DNA of 64,000 nt from JACDHG01 sp963815295 (GTDB taxonomy: Bacteria > Actinomycetota > Actinomycetes > Propionibacteriales > Nocardioidaceae): assembly GCA_963815295.1 (NCBI GenBank), contig CAWFFZ010000008.1:1550001-1614000 (forward strand), in the 5' to 3' direction. The position numbers were made by a program, and so were the translations under genes. The notes beneath the pieces are model-generated. The model made no database searches. It saw nothing but the letters and a program-made list of their open reading frames with translations, and was not told where the DNA came from. The first letter of the stretch is position 1, and each line of letters begins with the position of its first letter. Shown here in pieces: positions 61,866-64,000 of this stretch.

Positions 61866-62558
61866 GTGCCTCGAACGTTGACCCGTCCCACCGTGCTGCT
61901 CGCCGCGGCTGCGCTTTTCGTCGTCGCCGGTTGCGGGGGCGACGACTCGCCGACCAGCGACCTTGCGCCCGACGAGCGGCTTGCCGAGGCACGGGAGAGC
62001 TTCGACGCCGCCGAGTTCATCTCCTTCACCCTCTCCAGCGACGACTTGCCCGACGACATCGATGCCCTGATCAGTGCGACCGGTACCGGCACCCACGACC
62101 CGGCCTTCGACGGAGAGATCAAGGTGCAGACGGCCTTCGACATCACGGCTCCCCTGATCGCGGTCGACGACGAGGTCTACGTCAAGCTGCCGTTCTCGGA
62201 GTGGAGCACGATCGACCCGGCCGGCTACGGCGCCCCTGACCCGGCGCAGCTCCTTAACGACGAAGGCGGGATCTCGTCGCTGTTCACCGCAACCGAGAAC
62301 CCCGAGGAGGGCGACGAGACCCGCGACGGCGAGACCGTCCTCACCGACATCAGCGGCACCATCCCCGGAGAGGCGATGAAGACCGTCTTCCCGTCGTCGG
62401 GTGACGACGCGTTCGACGTCACCTACACGCTGACCGACGACAACGACATCGACAGCTTGGAGATCACCGGACCGTTCTACGGCGACTCCGAAGACGTCAC
62501 TTACTCGATCACCTTGAACCTCGACGCCGACGAGGTCGACATCCAGGCCCCGATCTGA
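61866..62558 (+). CDS. LppX/LprAFG-family lipoprotein, LprG-like
   Basis: 230 residues from GTG. Signal ending VVAGC with Cys23 as the lipid anchor. The mature protein is acidic and follows the LppX_LprAFG pattern, with DITAPLIAVDDEVYVKLPFS and YGAPDPAQLL. LprG of M. tuberculosis carries triacylglycerides and lipoglycans in a hydrophobic cleft. An MFS exporter gene 11 bases later matches the lprG-Rv1410c operon. Confidence 0.85.
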   Translation: MPRTLTRPTVLLAAAALFVVAGCGGDDSPTSDLAPDERLAEARESFDAAEFISFTLSSDDLPDDIDALISATGTGTHDPAFDGEIKVQTAFDITAPLIAVDDEVYVKLPFSEWSTIDPAGYGAPDPAQLLNDEGGISSLFTATENPEEGDETRDGETVLTDISGTIPGEAMKTVFPSSGDDAFDVTYTLTDDNDIDSLEITGPFYGDSEDVTYSITLNLDADEVDIQAPI

Positions 62559-62569
62559 TCCCTCCGGCC

Positions 62570-64000
62570 GTGAACGAGCAGTCAGCGCGCGTCGGCCTCG
62601 GGCCACGCGCGCTGTTGGTCATCGCGGCAATCGCGGTTGGCTTCGCCGCAGCCGATACGTACGTCGTCGTGCTCGCGCTGCCCGACATGATGACGTCGGT
62701 CGGCCTCAACCTCGACGAGCTGCAGCGCGCAGCCCCGATCGTGTCCGGCTTCCTGCTCGGCTATATCGCGATGCTGCCGTTGATCGGCCGGATCGCCGAC
62801 ATCCGTGGGCGGGTGCCGGTGCTCATCGGCTCGCTCGTGGTGTTCTCGCTCGGGTCGCTCGTGACGGCGGCGCAGTACGACCTGGTGTCGATGGTGTTCG
62901 GTCGTTTCCTGCAAGGTGTCGGCGGTGGCGGGCTGGTCCCCGCCACCCTCGCTCTGGTTGCCGACATCTGGGTGGTTGAGCGCCGGGGGCTGCCCCTCGG
63001 CGTGGTCGGAGCCGTTCAGGAGCTGGGCAGCGTCATCGGGCCGCTGTACGGCGCAGTCGTGATTAGCTTCTCAACCTGGCAGACGATCTTCTGGATCAAC
63101 TTTGCTGTCGGGCTGGTGCTGGCCGCCGCACTCCTGGTCCTGGCGCGGTCGGCTCCTCCCGCCGGAGGTGATCAGGCAGCGTCGAGCTCGCGCGGCATAC
63201 CGGATCTCGTGGGGCTGCTGCTCGCGGCTGCTGCCACCGTCGCGCTGGCCTTGGTGATGATCGAGCCCGAGCGGCTCAAGTCCGGGATCACGACCGGGCT
63301 CGCGTTTATCCCGTATGTCGGCGACACCCGGTGGACGACGCCGGTCGCGGTCACGCTGTATGTCCTCGTCGTGCTGTTCGTGGCACGTGAGCTGACCGCG
63401 CGTCGACCTCTGCTCGACCTACGCGGAATGCGTGACATCGGTAGGGCGGCCGACCTCCCCGGGGCGGGGCTGCTCGGGCTCGCCCTGGCCGGCATCGTGC
63501 TGGCGTTCGCGACCGCCGACCCGGAGGTCCAAGTATTCTCGCCGCTCGGGCCGTGGTTCCTGGTGGGGAGCGCCGTGGCCGCTGGCTTGTTTGTGTGGCG
63601 GATGCGGGTGGCGGCGACTCCGTTGATCCCTCCCGGTGCGCTGGCGCAGCGGGCCGCCTGGGGCTCGATCGCAGTGTCGTTCTTCGTCGGGGCGTCGCTG
63701 ATCGCCGCGCTGGTCGACATCCCGATCTTTGCCCGGGTGACGACGTATCCCGACTCGCAGCTCGGGGCCGCGCTGGTGCTGGTGCGCCTACTGGCCGCCC
63801 TTCCGGTTGGCGCGCTGCTCGGCGGCTACCTGATCCGGCGGCTGCCGGTCGGAGTGCTGTCGGCGGCCGGCATGCTGCTCGCCGCCGGCGGGTTTCTCTG
63901 GATGGCGACCTGGGGGCGGGAGAGTCTGGACCACGCCACCGCCACGATCCCGCTCGTGCTGTGCGGTCTCGGGTTCGGGCTCGCCATCGCCCCGGTCAAC
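62570..64000 (+). CDS. MFS exporter, P55 (Rv1410c)-like (3' end outside the window)
   Basis: From GTG at 62570, 477 codons open to the window edge. The first helix begins ALLVIAAIAVGFAAADTYV, motif A is GRIADIRGRVPVLIGSL, and at least 12 hydrophobic segments follow. The size suggests a 14-helix DHA2-type exporter. With the LprG-like lipoprotein 11 bases upstream, it resembles the lipid-export pair LprG-P55 of mycobacteria. The cargo in this organism is unknown. Confidence 0.85.
   Translation, partial: MNEQSARVGLGPRALLVIAAIAVGFAAADTYVVVLALPDMMTSVGLNLDELQRAAPIVSGFLLGYIAMLPLIGRIADIRGRVPVLIGSLVVFSLGSLVTAAQYDLVSMVFGRFLQGVGGGGLVPATLALVADIWVVERRGLPLGVVGAVQELGSVIGPLYGAVVISFSTWQTIFWINFAVGLVLAAALLVLARSAPPAGGDQAASSSRGIPDLVGLLLAAAATVALALVMIEPERLKSGITTGLAFIPYVGDTRWTTPVAVTLYVLVVLFVARELTARRPLLDLRGMRDIGRAADLPGAGLLGLALAGIVLAFATADPEVQVFSPLGPWFLVGSAVAAGLFVWRMRVAATPLIPPGALAQRAAWGSIAVSFFVGASLIAALVDIPIFARVTTYPDSQLGAALVLVRLLAALPVGALLGGYLIRRLPVGVLSAAGMLLAAGGFLWMATWGRESLDHATATIPLVLCGLGFGLAIAPVN

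Noticed and set aside
22896..62569. tRNA or other structured RNA genes in the gaps
   Set aside because: Gaps are mostly under 200 bp. I saw hairpins but no cloverleaf with a GTTCNANNC arm. A covariance-model scan would settle this.

Overview
This window is high-GC DNA from an actinobacterium. Gene starts are often GTG, and many genes have a TAN3T hexamer exactly six bases before the start codon (the leaderless layout known in actinobacteria). Marker genes include SepH, DUF3093, DUF3159, DUF3710, DUF4193, DUF5998, a 13E12-type DUF222/HNH gene and an LprG-P55 pair. The mix (topoisomerase IV, SepH, DUF4235, repeats of the TCGAGCTTGTCGAGA kind) suits a Nocardioides-like member of the Propionibacteriales. 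That placement is inference; no rRNA or tRNA gene was seen.

Layout. 1-5.7 kb: end of a FabG4-like reductase plus an HtdX-like dehydratase, a secreted M23 protein, an epimerase, TesB thioesterase, and a VOC protein coupled to a sulfotransferase. 6-10.4 kb: a metallophosphoesterase, then a MoxR-like AAA+ ATPase with its vWA partner, which is split by a one-base frameshift. 10.4-16.3 kb: amino acid permease, dxs, a small protein of unknown function behind a perfect LexA (SOS) box, a 550-bp repeat-rich gap and a decayed DUF222/HNH gene. 16.4-21.6 kb: HIT protein, AlkZ-like protein, TauE-like permease and aconitase.

21.7-37.3 kb follows the order known from M. tuberculosis Rv2689c-Rv2701c: RNA methyltransferase, APC transporter (frameshifted here), two TrkA proteins, DUF3159, OB-fold, DUF3710, dut, DUF3093, DUF4193 and suhB. 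This order is interrupted at 22.9-29.1 kb by a small membrane protein and a complete beta-glucoside cassette: LacI regulator, solute-binding lipoprotein, two permeases and a GH1 glucosidase. The cassette has a palindromic operator and two hairpins behind the lipoprotein gene.

37.3-54 kb: ferrochelatase, small enzymes (VOC, aldo-keto reductase, serine hydrolase, SDR), an MFS transporter, sepH, a two-domain acyl-CoA reductase, thymidine kinase, a DUF998 protein, a tandem HD/LuxR regulator, two methyltransferases, and a coupled DUF5998-phosphodiesterase pair. 54-64 kb: a GNAT/acyl-CoA synthetase fusion, an AMP-forming acyl-CoA synthetase, a DinB-like protein, topoisomerase IV subunit A, then an LprG-like lipoprotein and a P55-like MFS exporter that runs off the window.

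Themes are lipid and acyl-CoA chemistry (FabG4/HtdX, TesB, acyl-CoA reductase, two acyl-CoA ligases, LprG/P55) and conserved actinobacterial housekeeping. Two otherwise well-conserved genes carry single-base frameshifts, so sequence quality should be considered alongside true gene decay.
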